Source: Caulobacteraceae bacterium (GTDB lineage: Bacteria > Pseudomonadota > Alphaproteobacteria > Caulobacterales > Caulobacteraceae). Taken from it: a DNA stretch of 64,000 nt. The position numbers and the translations under genes are program-made. Each line of letters opens with the position of its first letter. Position 1 is the stretch's first letter. The notes under the pieces were generated by a model. That model had not been told where the DNA came from. It made no database searches and was given only the letters and a program-made list of their open reading frames with translations. The stretch is taken from the NCBI GenBank assembly GCA_019748055.1, contig JAIEQC010000008.1, positions 60,894 through 124,893 of the forward strand. Reading direction: 5' to 3'. Shown piece by piece: positions 55,018 to 63,107 of this stretch.

Positions 55018-55875
55018 ATGAACGCCCTCGCCCACCGCGCCCTTCTGGAAGCCGAGACGCAGGCCGCCGCCGCCGACCATCCGGAGTGGCAGTACCTCAA
55101 CCTGCTGCGCGACATCCTGGAGAACGGCGCCCAGCGCGGCGACCGGACAGGCACGGGCACGCTGGGCGTCTTCGGGCGCCAGATGCGGTTCGACCTGTCG
55201 AAGGGCTTTCCGCTGCTGACCACCAAGAAGCTGCACCTGCGCAGCATCATCGTGGAGCTGCTGTGGTTCCTGCGCGGCGAGACCAACATCGCCTGGCTGA
55301 AGCAGAACGACGTCCGCATCTGGGACGAATGGGCCGACGCCGAGGGCGAGCTGGGCCCCGTCTACGGCAAGCAGTGGCGGTCTTGGTCGGCCCCCGACGG
55401 CCGCGTGATCGACCAGATCGAGAAGGTGGTGCAGTCGCTGCGCACCAACCCGAATAGTCGCCGCCACATCGTGACGGCCTGGAACCCGGCCGACGTCGAC
55501 GATATGGCCCTGCCGCCCTGCCACTGCCTGTTCCAGTTCTTCGTGGCGGACGGAAAGCTGAGCTGCCAGCTGTATCAGCGCAGCGCCGACGTCTTTCTGG
55601 GCGTGCCGTTCAACATCGCCAGCTATGCCCTGCTGACGCACATGATGGCGCAGGTCGTGGGCCTGGAGCCCGGCGAGTTCGTCCACACCTTCGGCGACGC
55701 CCACCTATACCTGAACCACGTCGAGCAGGCGCGCGAGCAGCTGAGCCGCACGCCCCGCCCCCTGCCCCGCCTGACGCTGACGCCCCGCGACGACCTGTTC
55801 GCCTTCACCCGCGAGGACGTGACCATCGAGGGCTATGAGCCCTGGCCGCACATCAAGGCCGCGGTGGCGGTGTGA
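55018..55875 (+). CDS. thyA: Thymidylate synthase
   Basis: 285 aa. The catalytic Cys is in [12 protein letters not shown], with [35 protein letters not shown] and [12 protein letters not shown]. It makes dTMP from dUMP with methylene-tetrahydrofolate. The usual partner folA is displaced by one gene, whose GTG overlaps the thyA stop. Confidence 0.97.
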   Translation: MNALAHRALLEAETQAAAADHPEWQYLNLLRDILENGAQRGDRTGTGTLGVFGRQMRFDLSKGFPLLTTKKLHLRSIIVELLWFLRGETNIAWLKQNDVRIWDEWADAEGELGPVYGKQWRSWSAPDGRVIDQIEKVVQSLRTNPNSRRHIVTAWNPADVDDMALPPCHCLFQFFVADGKLSCQLYQRSADVFLGVPFNIASYALLTHMMAQVVGLEPGEFVHTFGDAHLYLNHVEQAREQLSRTPRPLPRLTLTPRDDLFAFTREDVTIEGYEPWPHIKAAVAV

Positions 55876-56573
55876 CCGTCTCTGTTCACGAGCTCCGATC
55901 CGTATACGGCTGGCTTAAACAGTTTGCAGACTCCGTTCCGACTGGGCGAAACGTGTCGGGTAGTTTTCGCGACGATTATCGAAGGATCTGGTCTGCAGCA
56001 GAACGAGCAGTCGGGAGGCAGCTCGGCGATTTTGCCCCCGAAACTGTCAACACGTGGCAAAGTTCTGGCAGCAGTTGGTGCGATGGGTCCGAACTCGCAT
56101 CAAAAGCGAAGCAACTTCTCGGTTACCTAGAGTATGGATTTTCAGTCGAAGATCGTGTCCTTGAAATTTCATCTCTCTACAAACTTATCCATGACAATGA
56201 GTTGAGGGAGAGATGTGGCGATTTATTAGTCGGTGACGGACCGTTCGATCGCGTAATCAACCAAGCCACCTTGGTTCTTGAAGAGCGGATTCGGCGCAAG
56301 TCAGGCCAGCCACCTTCTATGGTGGGCCCGAATCTGGTGAATGCCGCGGTAAAGCCGGAGCCTTCTGAGTCAATCATAGTATTTTCCGACATCAAGTCGG
56401 AGCAGGACGGTTACGCAAATATCCTCCGCGGTTTAATGTTGGCATTGCGAAATGAGACTCATCATCGGTTGGTCAACAGTTTTAGTAGGGAAGATGCTTT
56501 AAGTCTGTGTGGGTTCGTCGATCGACTTCTTCGACTGATCGACCAAAGTGCCAGCCGCGGCATCTCAGGTTGA
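55872..56573 (+). CDS. TIGR02391 (Ymh) family protein inserted between thyA and folA
   Basis: 233 aa, start GTG at 55872. The C-terminal part ([57 protein letters not shown]) is the TIGR02391 signature. It contains RNETHH, an R-x4-H motif like that of HEPN nucleases. The DNA is clearly richer in A/T than both neighbours and uses codons such as TTA and ATA that are rare around it, pointing to recent acquisition. Family members often lie in defence or mobile regions. A role in phage defence is inferred. Confidence 0.8.
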   Translation: MTVSVHELRSVYGWLKQFADSVPTGRNVSGSFRDDYRRIWSAAERAVGRQLGDFAPETVNTWQSSGSSWCDGSELASKAKQLLGYLEYGFSVEDRVLEISSLYKLIHDNELRERCGDLLVGDGPFDRVINQATLVLEERIRRKSGQPPSMVGPNLVNAAVKPEPSESIIVFSDIKSEQDGYANILRGLMLALRNETHHRLVNSFSREDALSLCGFVDRLLRLIDQSASRGISG

Positions 56574-57106
56574 TCCCGCGCCTCTCCCTGGTCGTCGCGC
56601 GCGCCCGCAACGGCGTGATCGGGCGCGACGGCGGCTTGCCGTGGCGGCTGCGCAGCGATCTGCAGCGGTTCAAGGCGCTGACGATCGGCAAGCCGTGCCT
56701 GATGGGCCGCGCGACGTGGGAGAGCCTGCCGCTGAAGCCCCTGCCCGGCCGGCTGAACATCGTGCTGACCCGCGACGAGGGCTGGGGCGAGGACGGCGAG
56801 GCGCGCACCGCCATGGGACAGGCCCTGGTCAGCCGTTCGCTCGAGGAGGCGCTGGACATAGCCCGCGAACAGGCCGCCGAGGACGGCGTCGACGAGATCT
56901 GCGTCATCGGCGGCGCGAAGCTGTATGCCGAGACCCTGCCGCGCGCGCGGGTGCTGCACATCACGGAGGTGGAGGCCGCGCCCGACGGCGACACGGTCTT
57001 CCCGGCGTTCGACGAGAGCGCCTGGATCGAGGTCTTCTGCGAGCGGCATGAGCCCGGCGAGAAGGACGATCACGCCTTCACCTTCCGCACGCTGGAACGG
57101 CGCTAG
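56570..57106 (+). CDS. folA: Dihydrofolate reductase
   Basis: 178 aa from the TTG at 56570, which overlaps the stop of the previous gene. LSLVVARARNGVIGRDGGLPWRLRSDLQRFKALTIGKP, MGRATWESLP and VIGGAKLYAETLPRA are typical. The ribosome site is weak (only AGG), so expression may depend on coupling with upstream translation. It is convergent with mrp, overlapping by 4 bp. Confidence 0.94.
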   Translation: MIPRLSLVVARARNGVIGRDGGLPWRLRSDLQRFKALTIGKPCLMGRATWESLPLKPLPGRLNIVLTRDEGWGEDGEARTAMGQALVSRSLEEALDIAREQAAEDGVDEICVIGGAKLYAETLPRARVLHITEVEAAPDGDTVFPAFDESAWIEVFCERHEPGEKDDHAFTFRTLERR

Positions 57107-58173
57107 AGGCCCAGCCGCACCAAAACGGCGGCCGCGAACCCCGCGAACCGGCGCGCCGCGTCGCCGTCCGGCTCGGCCAGGACCAGAGGTGTTCCCGCGT
57201 CGCTGGCCCGGCGCAGCGCGCCGTCCAGCGGCAGGTCGCCGAGGAATGTCACCCCGAGCCGCGCGGCCTCAGCCTCTGCCCCGCCGCGGCCGAAGACCTC
57301 GCCGGTCATGTTCTCGATCAGGCCGAGGGTCGGCACGCCGACTTTCTCGAACAGGGCATGGGCGCGGCGGGCGTCGGACAGGGCCAGTTCCTGCGGCGTC
57401 GCGACGATCACGGCGCCGTCCAGCGGCGTCTTCTGGATCAGGGTCAACTGCACGTCGCCGGTGCCGGGGGGCAGGTCGACGACCAGTACGTCCAGCGGCT
57501 CGGCCTGCGTGCCCCATCGCGTCTGGGTCAGCATCTGGGTCAGCGCCTGGGACGCCATCGGGCCGCGCCAGACCATGGCGTCCGACGCCTGGGTCAACAG
57601 GCCGACCGACATGGCCTTCATCCCGTGCGCCCGGTGCGGCTGGATCGCTCCGTCGACGTATTCCGGCTTGCCGGAGATGCCCAGCAGGGTCGGCAGCGAG
57701 GGGCCGTAGACGTCCGCGTCCAGCACGCCCACCGAAAGGCCGCGCGCCGCCAGCGCCGCCGCCAGATTGACCGCCACGGTCGACTTGCCCACCCCGCCCT
57801 TGCCGCCGGCGACGGCCAGAACCTTGCGGACATGGGCGGGCCGTTCGGTCGGAACGGGCGCGCGGGGGCGGGTCTGGTCCACCGCTTCCGACGACAGCGA
57901 CGCCGTCCGCCGGCGCGGCGCGGCGGGCGCGGCCTCGGCGGTCAGCACGACCGAGGTGCGCGCCATGCCCGGCAAAGCCTTCAGCGCCGCCTCGGCCGCG
58001 TCCCGCACCGGCGCATACAGGGCAACGTCCGCCGCCGGCACGTCCAGCGCGAAGCCCGCGCGGTCCTCGGCCACCACCAGCCCCTGCACCCGTCCGGACG
58101 CCACCAGACCCTGCCCCGTCCGGGGATCGGCAATGCGGTCGAGGGCGGCAAGGACGTCGTCTTTGGTGAACAT
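57103..58173 (-). CDS. mrp: Mrp/ApbC P-loop iron-sulfur carrier lacking CxxC
   Basis: 356 aa. An N-terminal DUF59-like domain (LAALDRIADPRTGQGLVASGRVQG) is joined to a P-loop ATPase (AVAGGKGGVGKSTVAVNLAAAL, LDADVYGPSLPTLLG, DVLVVDLPPGTGDVQLT). The Fe-S binding CxxC usually found between ENM and FG.GGA is missing: the text reads IENMTGEVFGRGGAEAEA, so the cysteine loop is deleted. Confidence 0.93.
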   Translation of the reverse strand: MFTKDDVLAALDRIADPRTGQGLVASGRVQGLVVAEDRAGFALDVPAADVALYAPVRDAAEAALKALPGMARTSVVLTAEAAPAAPRRRTASLSSEAVDQTRPRAPVPTERPAHVRKVLAVAGGKGGVGKSTVAVNLAAALAARGLSVGVLDADVYGPSLPTLLGISGKPEYVDGAIQPHRAHGMKAMSVGLLTQASDAMVWRGPMASQALTQMLTQTRWGTQAEPLDVLVVDLPPGTGDVQLTLIQKTPLDGAVIVATPQELALSDARRAHALFEKVGVPTLGLIENMTGEVFGRGGAEAEAARLGVTFLGDLPLDGALRRASDAGTPLVLAEPDGDAARRFAGFAAAVLVRLGL

Positions 58174-58225
58174 GGGCCGCGTCTAGCGCTTTCCCCTCGA
58201 CGGCGGGAGGGGCTAAGCCGTCGCC

Positions 58226-59095
58226 ATGCCCGCCCCCCTCGTCACCCTGATCGTCGGCCCTACGGCCTCCGGCAAGTCGGCGCTTGCGCTCCGGCGCGCG
58301 CGGGAGACCGGCGCGGTGATCGTCAACGCCGACAGCCAGCAGCTGTACGCGGACCTGCGCGTGCTGACCGCCCGGCCGTCGCCGGAGGACGAGGCGCTGG
58401 CCGAACATCGCCTTTATGGCGTCGCGGACGCCGCCGACGCCTGGTCCGTCGGCCGCTGGGCCCGGGCCGTCGCGCCGCTGCTGGACGAGGTGAAGGCGCA
58501 GGGCCGCCCTGCCCTGATCGTCGGCGGGACGGGGCTGTATTTCACTGCCCTGACCAAGGGCATCGCCGACATTCCGGACGTGCCCGTCGCCGCGCGCGAG
58601 GCGACGCAGGAGGCCTATGACTTTCTGGGAGAAGACGCCTTTCGCGCCCGGCTGTCCGAGCGCGATCCCCGCGCGGCGGCAGCCATCGCGCCGGGCGACC
58701 GCCAGCGTCTGACCCGCGCCCTGGCCGTGGCGGAGACGACCGGCCGGGCCCTGTCGGACTGGCAGGCCGACACGCGGCCGCTGCTGACGGCCGGGACTTA
58801 CGACAGGCTGGTCATCGAACCTGACCGCGCGGCGCTTTACGAACGATGTGATCGCCGTGTGGACCTGATGGTCGAGGGCGGCGCGCTGGACGAAGTCCGC
58901 GCCCTTGTGCGTCGTCGCCTGGATCCCGAACTGCCGGCCATGAAGGCCGTCGGCGTCCGCGATTTCGCTGCTCACCTGAAGGGCAAGGTGACGCTTGCGG
59001 CGGCCATGGACGCCGTCCGTCAGGCCACCCGCAACTATGCCAAGCGACAGCTGACGTGGTTCCGCAACCAGACGCCGGACTGGCCGAGGGGCTGA
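58226..59095 (+). CDS. miaA: tRNA dimethylallyltransferase
   Basis: 289 aa. P-loop IVGPTASGKSALALRRA, then NADSQQLYADLRVLTARPS (DSxQ motif), GGTGLYFTALTKGI, RQRLTRALAV and QATRNYAKRQLTWFRNQ. It isopentenylates A37 of tRNAs reading UNN codons. It is divergent from mrp. Confidence 0.96.
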   Translation: MPAPLVTLIVGPTASGKSALALRRARETGAVIVNADSQQLYADLRVLTARPSPEDEALAEHRLYGVADAADAWSVGRWARAVAPLLDEVKAQGRPALIVGGTGLYFTALTKGIADIPDVPVAAREATQEAYDFLGEDAFRARLSERDPRAAAAIAPGDRQRLTRALAVAETTGRALSDWQADTRPLLTAGTYDRLVIEPDRAALYERCDRRVDLMVEGGALDEVRALVRRRLDPELPAMKAVGVRDFAAHLKGKVTLAAAMDAVRQATRNYAKRQLTWFRNQTPDWPRG

Positions 59096-59128
59096 GTCGG
59101 TCGCATTGTCCCGGTACGGAGGCATGCG

Positions 59129-60283
59129 ATGCGGGCACTCACGATCGGAACGGCGGTGGCGGCGACGCTCTTTGCGGCGACGGCGGCGCACGGACAGGAC
59201 AGGCCAAGGGCGCGTGACCTGTGTCTCGCTCCCGGAGTGCTCCGACCGGGAGCCCTGAACGCCATCACCGACGTCGAGGGTGTGCGGGTCGGACAGGTCA
59301 CTCTGGTTGAGGGCGACAGCGTCCGGACCGGCGTGACCGCGATCCTCCCTCATGCCGGCAACCTGTTTCAGGATAAGGTTCCGGCTGGTCTTTCAGTGGC
59401 CAACGGGTTCGGCAAGCTGGCGGGCGCCACCCAGATCCAGGAACTGGGAGAGATCGAGACGCCGATCGTCCTGACCAACACCCTGTCGGTCCCCGCCGGC
59501 ATGACCGGCGTCGTCGACTGGACCCTGTCGCTGCCGGGCAACGAGCGGGTTCGGTCCGTCAACGCCGTGGTCGGGGAAACCAACGACGGTGGACTGAACG
59601 ACATTCGCAGTCGGTTCGTGACGGCGGCGCATGTCCGCGAGGCCATCGAGACGGCGTCGGTCGGTCCTGTGGCCGAGGGCGCGGTCGGCGCCGGAACCGG
59701 CACGATCGCCTTCGGCTGGAAGGGCGGCGTCGGCACCAGTTCACGTCGACTGCCCGAGTCGTTGGGAGGCTGGACGGTCGGCGTCCTGGTCCAGACCAAC
59801 TATGGCGGGGCCCTCGTGATGGACGGCCATCAGATCGGTGAGATGCTGGGCCGGCACTATCTGCGAGAGCACGTCACGACGTCGGCCGACGGCTCGATCA
59901 TGATCGTCATCGCGACCGATGCCCCCCTGTCGGATCGAAACCTGGAACGCCTGGCCGACCGCGCGTTCGCGGGGCTGGCGCGGACGGGCGCGGCCTTCAC
60001 CAACGGCTCTGGCGACTATGCGATCGCCTTCTCCACCGCGGCCTCGGTGAGGCGGACGACGGAGCGGCGGGGAGCCCCTTCGGAGGTCGCCGAATGGCCC
60101 AACGACCTGATGTCGCCGCTGTTCGTCGCCGTCGCGGAGGCGACGGAGGAGGCCATCCTGAACTCGCTGCTTCAGGCGACGACGACCCGTTCCGTCATCG
60201 ATGGGCGGGAGATCGAGATCGAGGCCCTGGACCCCGCCTTAGTCCGATCGCTGGTCGATCCTGCGGGGCACTGCGCGGCCTGA
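59129..60283 (+). CDS. P1/S58 family peptidase (DmpA-like), secreted
   Basis: 384 aa with a short signal peptide (TIGTAVAATLFAATAAHGQ). LCLAPGVLRPGALNAITDVEGVRVGQVTL, TAILPHAG, ANGFGKLAGATQIQELGEIETPIVLTNTLSV, GAGTGTIAFGWKGGVGTSSR and LVQTNYGG are DmpA/S58 motifs. The family cleaves itself into two chains to expose an N-terminal Ser or Thr. The substrate is probably small peptides or beta-peptides. Confidence 0.9.
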   Translation: MRALTIGTAVAATLFAATAAHGQDRPRARDLCLAPGVLRPGALNAITDVEGVRVGQVTLVEGDSVRTGVTAILPHAGNLFQDKVPAGLSVANGFGKLAGATQIQELGEIETPIVLTNTLSVPAGMTGVVDWTLSLPGNERVRSVNAVVGETNDGGLNDIRSRFVTAAHVREAIETASVGPVAEGAVGAGTGTIAFGWKGGVGTSSRRLPESLGGWTVGVLVQTNYGGALVMDGHQIGEMLGRHYLREHVTTSADGSIMIVIATDAPLSDRNLERLADRAFAGLARTGAAFTNGSGDYAIAFSTAASVRRTTERRGAPSEVAEWPNDLMSPLFVAVAEATEEAILNSLLQATTTRSVIDGREIEIEALDPALVRSLVDPAGHCAA

Positions 60284-60296
60284 CGGGGTTTCGGTA

Positions 60297-60325
60297 TTGG
60301 AAGCTTAGGCCGCCGCGCCTATATT
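60297..60325 (+). promoter_or_regulatory. Putative sigma-70-type promoter of ssrA
   Basis: TTGGAA, 17-bp spacer, TATATT, just before the acceptor half of the tmRNA gene. It is the best-looking promoter in this part of the window. Confidence 0.5.
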
Positions 60326-60331
60326 CCTCGC

Positions 60332-60620
60332 GTTCGGGTTCGCCCGGACTATGGCGATAAACGTGCCTGCAATAAGCGGACCGGACCCGGGTGCGATTCC
60401 CGGCGGCTCCACCAATCTCCCCTTCGTTATCAAAGGGGCGCGCGGGGCCGACCAGCATCGACGGACGTGTAAAGAGGTTGCCTTCGCCCGTCCTGGCCCA
60501 CCGTATCGGGCCTTTGACTAACTGCGAACGATAACTTCGCTGGAGAAGTCGCTCTCGCCGCGTAAGCGGTTCGGGTGATTTCGAACACTTAAGTCCTCGG
60601 GGTTCAGATCCCGGGGCGGG
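60332..60620 (+). ncRNA. ssrA: Permuted two-piece tmRNA gene
   Basis: The halves are in swapped order, as known in alphaproteobacteria. First comes the acceptor piece, ending in the T-arm and CGGCTCC-A-CCA (CCA at 60412-60414). After an intervening segment (60415-60443) the coding piece starts with GGGGCCG (60444-60450), which pairs with CGGCTCC. The tag frame is 60524-60562 with TAA at 60563-60565: ANDNFAGEVALAA, giving AANDNFAGEVALAA with the charged alanine. The opening GGGGCCGACCAGCATCGACG matches normal tmRNA starts. The outer ends are approximate. Confidence 0.92.
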
Positions 60621-60624
60621 GCTC

Positions 60625-60652
60625 CCCGGGCGCCTGGCAACAGAAGCCCGGG
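60625..60652 (+). terminator. Hairpin after ssrA
   Basis: CCCGGGC (60625-60631) pairs with GCCCGGG (60646-60652), followed by ACTTTCTCTCC. It is probably the tmRNA terminator, or partly a 3' structure of the precursor. Confidence 0.5.
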
Positions 60653-60747
60653 ACTTTCTCTCCGCATTCTCTCCGCATTGACCCTTTCTGCCGCTTCCTT
60701 CGCCGGTCGCGGGCCGCTATGTCGTGCGCATCCCAGCCGAGGTGAGC

Positions 60748-61221
60748 ATGGCCGACCAGACCCCACCGGTCGACGAGATGAACTACGAGGGCCTGGCCCA
60801 GGACGCCCTGCGCGGCGTGATCCGGGCCGCGCTGGAACGTGCGGCGATGCCTGAGGGCATCCCCGGCGCGCACCACTTCTACATCACCTTCGTCACCCGG
60901 GCCCCGGGCGTCAGCCTGCCGCCGGACATCCTGGCGAAATACCCGGAGGAGATGACCGTCGTCCTTCAGCACCAGTACTGGGACCTGGCGGTCGAGCCGG
61001 ACCGGTTCACCGTCATGCTGAAGTTCGGCGGCCTGCCCAAGGTGATGACCGTGCCCTATGCGGCCGTGACGCGGTTCTATGATCCCTCGGTGCAGTTCAT
61101 CCTGCAGTTCGAGGCGCCCGCCGCCGCGCCGGAACCCGAGCCCGAACCCGCGCCGCCTCCGCCGCCGTCCGGCGACGACGGGCCCAAGGTAGTGTCGCTG
61201 GACCAGTTCCGGAAGAAATAG
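60748..61221 (+). CDS. sspB: SspB-alpha, ClpXP adaptor for ssrA-tagged proteins
   Basis: 157 aa from the ATG at 60748 (GAGG upstream). NYEGLAQDALRGVIRAALERA, HHFYITFVTRAPGVSLPP and FSVMLKFGGLPKVMTVPYAAVTRFYDPSV-like text form the SspB-like fold of the alphaproteobacterial type. A Pro/Glu linker leads to the ClpX-binding tail VVSLDQFRKK. Its gene lies about 100 bp after the ssrA terminator, next to the RNA whose tag it should deliver. Confidence 0.93.
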   Translation: MADQTPPVDEMNYEGLAQDALRGVIRAALERAAMPEGIPGAHHFYITFVTRAPGVSLPPDILAKYPEEMTVVLQHQYWDLAVEPDRFTVMLKFGGLPKVMTVPYAAVTRFYDPSVQFILQFEAPAAAPEPEPEPAPPPPPSGDDGPKVVSLDQFRKK

Positions 61222-61297
61222 GGCCGTCAGGTTCGGGCGGCTTGACCCCCGCCGCCGCGTCGCGATCAATGGTCCCGGAAGCTGAAGGGGCCGTTTC

Positions 61298-62056
61298 ATG
61301 ATCCGCACGTTCGCCGCCGCCGCCGTCGCCGCGCTGACCCTGTCCGCCTGCGCCACTACGCCGTCCGCCCAGGCGCCGGCCGGGGTCTTCGACGGCTGGG
61401 CCGGCGCCGTGGTCGCCGCCGACTGGCGCACCAGCCGGGGCGATCCGATCGTGGCCTTCGACAACTCCCGCCGCGACCTGACCGCCGCGTTCAAGGCCGA
61501 AGGGTTCGAGCCCCGTCACTTCGTAGATTACACGCTGCGCCCGAACGCGCCCGACGCCGCCACGGGCGCTCAGGTTCTGGCCGGCATCGGCGAGACGGCA
61601 CGCCGCGCCACCGTCGGCTGCTTCCTCTACTTCACCTCCCACGGCAACACGCGCGGGATCACTTGGGGGAATGAAGGCCAGCTCAGCCCTGCCCGCATGG
61701 GGCAACTGGTCGACGAATGGTGTGGCGAACGTCCCACCGTGGTCGTCGTCTCCGCCTGCTTCTCGGGCGTCTTCATCCCGGAGCTGCAGGGCCCCAACCG
61801 CATGATCATGACGGCCGCGCGCCGTGACCGGTCCTCGTTCGGCTGCAGCCAGGACGCGGTCTATCCGTACTTCGACGGCTGCGTGCTCGAAAGCCTGCCG
61901 AACGCGTCGGACTTCATCGACCTGGCGGACAAAAGCCGCACCTGCGTGTCGCGCCGCGAGACCGCCGAGGGGCTCCGCCCGGCGTCCGAGCCGCAGGTGT
62001 TCATCGGCGGCGACATCCGGCCGCTGCTGACGACGACCTACGCCTTCTGGAGATGA
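61298..62056 (+). CDS. C13-type (legumain-like) cysteine peptidase lipoprotein
   Basis: 252 aa. The signal peptide ends in the lipobox LTLSAC. The catalytic dyad motifs are YFTSHGNTRG (His) and VVVVSACFSGVF (Cys), the clan CD pattern shared with legumain and caspases. Known bacterial C13-like proteins often have a longer membrane region; this one is compact and lipid-anchored. The substrate is unknown. It is convergent with the rusA-like gene (3 bp apart). Confidence 0.85.
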   Translation: MIRTFAAAAVAALTLSACATTPSAQAPAGVFDGWAGAVVAADWRTSRGDPIVAFDNSRRDLTAAFKAEGFEPRHFVDYTLRPNAPDAATGAQVLAGIGETARRATVGCFLYFTSHGNTRGITWGNEGQLSPARMGQLVDEWCGERPTVVVVSACFSGVFIPELQGPNRMIMTAARRDRSSFGCSQDAVYPYFDGCVLESLPNASDFIDLADKSRTCVSRRETAEGLRPASEPQVFIGGDIRPLLTTTYAFWR

Positions 62057-62059
62057 GGT

Positions 62060-62419
62060 TCAGCCCTTTCTGGGATAGCTGCGGATCGTGATCCGTTCGC
62101 GCTCGCCCTCGCGGCGTTCAACCAGCAGGCGCGCGACCTGGGCGTCGTCGTGGAACAGATAGCCCTTGACGGCGTCGAGCAGGGCCTTGGCCAGATTGTC
62201 GAGATCCATCCACGGCGGGTCGCCGACGTGCTCCATCACGATCTCGACGGAATAGTCGCCGTACGAGGGCCGCGACCCGCGCCACTCCTTGCGCATGAAC
62301 TCATAGACCAGCGGCTTGTAGTATTTCGCCTGGGTGGTCAGGCCCTCGATGGTGATCTCCACCGCCTGACCGACCTCGCGCGCGCGGACCTTGCCCGTCC
62401 CGATCCAGCCGGCGGTCAA
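62060..62419 (-). CDS. rusA: RusA-like Holliday junction endonuclease
   Basis: 119 aa. VEITIEGLTTQAKYYKPLVYEFMRKEW and PPWMDLDNLAKALLDAVKGYLFHDDAQVARL hold the RusA active-site aspartates. RusA is usually prophage-borne, but no phage gene is adjacent. It overlaps the cyclophilin gene by 4 bp, so it is cotranscribed with it and looks domesticated. Confidence 0.88.
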   Translation of the reverse strand: MTAGWIGTGKVRAREVGQAVEITIEGLTTQAKYYKPLVYEFMRKEWRGSRPSYGDYSVEIVMEHVGDPPWMDLDNLAKALLDAVKGYLFHDDAQVARLLVERREGERERITIRSYPRKG

Positions 62420-63024
62420 GCGGCGCAGACCGCGGGCGGGGGCGCCAGCACGACGGCCGCGTTGATGCGCACCGGGGGCGTCAGCGCCTCCTGACCGTCC
62501 GTCGGCCGCATCTGGATCGCCCGCGCGACGTCCAGCCCGACCACGACGTGCCCGAAGACGCCGAAACCCTGACCGTCCGGATTGCGCCCGCCGCCGAAGT
62601 CCAGCGACGGCGCGTCCTGCGTCACGATGAAGAAGCTGGTCGTCGCCGTGTCCGGCCCGTCTCGCGCCATCGACACGGCGCCCGCCACATGCCGCAGTCC
62701 GGTGACCGACGTCCGCTCAAGCGGAATCGCAGGGCGCAGGGCGTCGTCGGAGCCGCGCGGAGTTGCGGCCTGGATGACGTCGATCGGGTTGGGATTGGCG
62801 TTGGTCGCCGCCACGACCGAACGGAAGAAGCTGCCGTGGCCGTAGTCGCCGTACTGAACGTTGCGGGCGAAATTGCAGGCCGTGACCGGCGCGCGTGCAT
62901 AGTCCAGATCGAGGATCATCACCCCCGCCTCCGTGTCCAGCAGCACGTCGTGTGCGGCGTCCTGGGCCGTCGCCGCCGAAGCGCCCGCCAGAAGCGCCGC
63001 CACCCCCAGGATCATGCCCCGCAT
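62416..63024 (-). CDS. Periplasmic cyclophilin-type peptidyl-prolyl isomerase
   Basis: 202 aa from the ATG at 63024 (GGAGCG ahead). A signal peptide ([15 protein letters not shown]) precedes a cyclophilin domain: [64 protein letters not shown] and [20 protein letters not shown]. It helps fold exported proteins. It is divergent from fumC. Confidence 0.92.
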   Translation of the reverse strand: MRGMILGVAALLAGASAATAQDAAHDVLLDTEAGVMILDLDYARAPVTACNFARNVQYGDYGHGSFFRSVVAATNANPNPIDVIQAATPRGSDDALRPAIPLERTSVTGLRHVAGAVSMARDGPDTATTSFFIVTQDAPSLDFGGGRNPDGQGFGVFGHVVVGLDVARAIQMRPTDGQEALTPPVRINAAVVLAPPPAVCAA

Positions 63025-63107
63025 CGCCCGCGCTCCGCCTTGTCCGACCATTCCTCCGTGCTACACCCCCGCGCACCTTTCCGTCACGCCTGAAGAGCCC
63101 GCCGACC

